Of a stretch of 64,000 nucleotides of DNA, positions 62,730 to 64,000 are shown piece after piece. The DNA lies in NCBI RefSeq assembly GCF_003201875.1, contig NZ_QJKD01000011.1, positions 181,919-245,918 on the forward strand, given 5' to 3'. A program made the translations under genes and the position numbers. The notes under the pieces were generated by a model. That model did not search any database, was not told the DNA's origin, and was given only the letters and a program-made list of their open reading frames with translations. The DNA is from Hungatella effluvii. GTDB taxonomy: Bacteria; Bacillota; Clostridia; Lachnospirales; Lachnospiraceae. Each line of letters begins with the position of its first letter. The first letter of the stretch is position 1.

Positions 62730-63833
62730 ATGGGTGATAATATATGGCAGAACGTATTTCAGGAGATATTTAAAAAGAACCTGGAACTTATGAAGCAGGA
62801 ACCGGAAACCGCGGGGCTTAATGCGCTGTTTGACTGTGCAGGAGCGTTTGAACAGCTGACGATCGGAGCGGTGCGGCTAAAGACTGGCAGGATCGAGATT
62901 GGAGATCCGCTTTGCTACATAAATACGAAATATTCCTGTACGCTGGAGGAGACGGTGGAGCCGGGAAGCTATCCGGTATCGCTGTCAGTGATCGATCATC
63001 CGGTCTTTGGATTCCGCTTCCTGGCGGCGAAACTGGACGTGAACGGAAAGACGCCGGTCCGCTATGAACTGGCCATGCCTCAGGGCTATACGATTGAAGA
63101 TAAAGATAAACCGGGAGTATTTGCCATGTTTGGTGTGGATACAGGGCTGGCCGGTATCTGTGATAGGGCCGTGTCCGTCGTTTACGATGATTTTATAAAA
63201 GAATGGCGCGGGGAGAATCCGGACAAAAATCTCTATGACGACTTCTTTGCGGAGGCCATGAAGGCCTATGCCGAACAGCATCCCCGATATCAGAGGGAGG
63301 ACGGCGATTATATGGACTGGTGCCTGCCGGGAAGCGATGAAAACCTGATTCTTTTTACCAGCGGTTTCGGAGACGGTGCGTACAGCAGTTACTGGGGGAT
63401 TGACGAGAATGGGGACAAGGCGTGTCTTGTGATCCGTTTTATCGATCCGGAGGCCTATGACGTTCCCATGCCGGAGCTTCCGCGGAGTAAGAAGTTCTTT
63501 ATGAAGGCAGAAGAGATAAAACCGCTGCTGGAAAGCGGTCAGTTTGGAATCGCCACAGATAAGATTATGGTGGAAGGCTCCAAAGTGGGCTATATGGTAC
63601 GTAATGAGCCGCAGGAGGAACACCCGGAGGACAGCGGCTGGATCTTCTATGAGGGATCGGAAGACCGGGAATACTGTGAGGACAGCGGGCACTTCGGACT
63701 TTATGATCTGAATACGGTGGCAAACTATGATCCCGATATCATTCCGCTGCTTGACGCCCCCGCGGGAATGGCATTTTTCCGCGGTGACGATGGGAAATTC
63801 TATGTGGATGCGGGTGCGAATGGAGGAAATTGA
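62730..63833 (+). CDS. DUF4241-like protein
   Basis: 367 aa, soluble. The C-terminal two-thirds match my memory of DUF4241: IEIGDPLCYINTKYSCTLEETVEPGSYPVSLSVI, FAMFGVDTGLAGICDRAV, SGFGDGAYSSYWGIDENGDKACLVIRFIDPE. Function is unknown. The last 100 residues are acidic and repeat a display-type pattern (YMVRNEPQEEHPEDSGWIFYEGSEDREYCEDSGHFGLYDL) similar to the immunity-like DUF2185 type, so a toxin-immunity role is possible but unproven. AGGAGG precedes the ATG. Confidence 0.75.
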   Translation: MGDNIWQNVFQEIFKKNLELMKQEPETAGLNALFDCAGAFEQLTIGAVRLKTGRIEIGDPLCYINTKYSCTLEETVEPGSYPVSLSVIDHPVFGFRFLAAKLDVNGKTPVRYELAMPQGYTIEDKDKPGVFAMFGVDTGLAGICDRAVSVVYDDFIKEWRGENPDKNLYDDFFAEAMKAYAEQHPRYQREDGDYMDWCLPGSDENLILFTSGFGDGAYSSYWGIDENGDKACLVIRFIDPEAYDVPMPELPRSKKFFMKAEEIKPLLESGQFGIATDKIMVEGSKVGYMVRNEPQEEHPEDSGWIFYEGSEDREYCEDSGHFGLYDLNTVANYDPDIIPLLDAPAGMAFFRGDDGKFYVDAGANGGN

Positions 63834-63933
63834 GAATAGAGAGATGACCAGTTCTTTTTGGCACCCGACTAACAGGGGTTGACAAATGCTGAAAAAACCT
63901 CTATGATCCCGTCTTTGACAGTAAAAAAATTCA

Positions 63934-63990
63934 AACACCGCTGGAAGCCCTATTCTATAAGGGTTTCACAGCGGTGTTGCTTTGTTTTTA
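63934..63990. terminator. bidirectional terminator at the right edge
   Basis: CACCGCTG (63936-63943) pairs with CAGCGGTG (63969-63976), with an inner CCC/GGG stem (63948-63950, 63961-63963). T-rich TTGCTTTGTTTTT follows and an A-rich GTAAAAAAATTCAAA precedes it. Confidence 0.85.
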
Positions 63991-64000
63991 AGTATAGTCT

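Noticed and set aside
62985..63938. 317-residue minus-strand open frame
   Set aside because: Antisense to the DUF4241-like gene with no recognisable motif and a composition like a shadow.
1..64000. CRISPR arrays, rRNA, tRNA, prophage or IS elements
   Set aside because: No regularly spaced repeats, no rRNA or tRNA signatures, and no integrase, transposase or phage structural genes were seen.

Overview
The window looks like chromosome from a gut-type member of the Clostridia, most likely Lachnospiraceae. The evidence is the strong GGAGG ribosome sites, the core order tig-clpP-clpX-lon-engB, several YesM/YesN-type two-component systems, a family-expanded galactose (Mgl) transport region, and a pair of large proteins (1214 aa and 407 aa, Hsp70-like) of types I associate with Lachnospiraceae. 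Almost all genes are on the + strand in long operons. No rRNA, tRNA, CRISPR, phage or recognisable IS transposase was seen.

Layout. 1-7.7 kb: a peptide (Opp/Dpp-type) ABC transporter without its binding protein (presumably just upstream), an M24 Xaa-Pro peptidase, an orphan creatinase N-terminal domain, RidA, a PatB/MalY-type C-S lyase/aminotransferase and a YheO-like regulator. 7.8-13.6 kb: late cobalamin genes cobS-cobU-cbiB-cobD-cbiP-cbiC, interrupted by a highly structured 149-bp element. 13.7-24 kb: response regulator, histidine kinase, two membrane-anchored sugar-binding proteins and an mgl operon. Its binding protein reads as a circular permutation of the family, and its permease carries a long coiled-coil extension. 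24-31.3 kb: a CYTH protein, a 288-bp near-perfect palindrome, a third-type Mgl-like lipoprotein, a DJ-1 protein, a solute-binding lipoprotein and a membrane GGDEF-EAL protein. 31.3-37.9 kb: tig, clpP, clpX, lon, engB. 37.9-40.5 kb: a polar amino-acid ABC transporter behind a perfect consensus promoter. 40.7-52.2 kb: a rhamnoside-utilisation locus with two paralogous binding proteins, cupin, YesM/YesN pair, two permeases and a GH78 alpha-L-rhamnosidase. 52.2-54.5 kb (minus strand): a small membrane protein, a DUF4364-like wHTH protein and malic enzyme. 54.6-60.3 kb: a three-gene module of a 1214-aa helical-repeat protein, an actin/Hsp70-fold protein and a TPR-like protein. 60.5-64 kb: a second long palindrome, PadR plus a SEDS (FtsW/RodA-like) protein with a permease-prefix domain, and a DUF4241-like protein.

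The strongest candidates for undescribed biology are: (i) two long palindromes at 24657-24944 and 60499-60840 that share a conserved core with compensatory base changes but have unrelated, self-complementary outer arms, suggesting a structured RNA or a palindromic element family; (ii) the circularly permuted galactose-type binding protein together with the coiled-coil MglC; (iii) the 1214-aa/Hsp70-like/TPR module; and (iv) a multi-hairpin element inside the cobalamin operon. Domain and family names come from recognition of motifs by eye; no database search was run.
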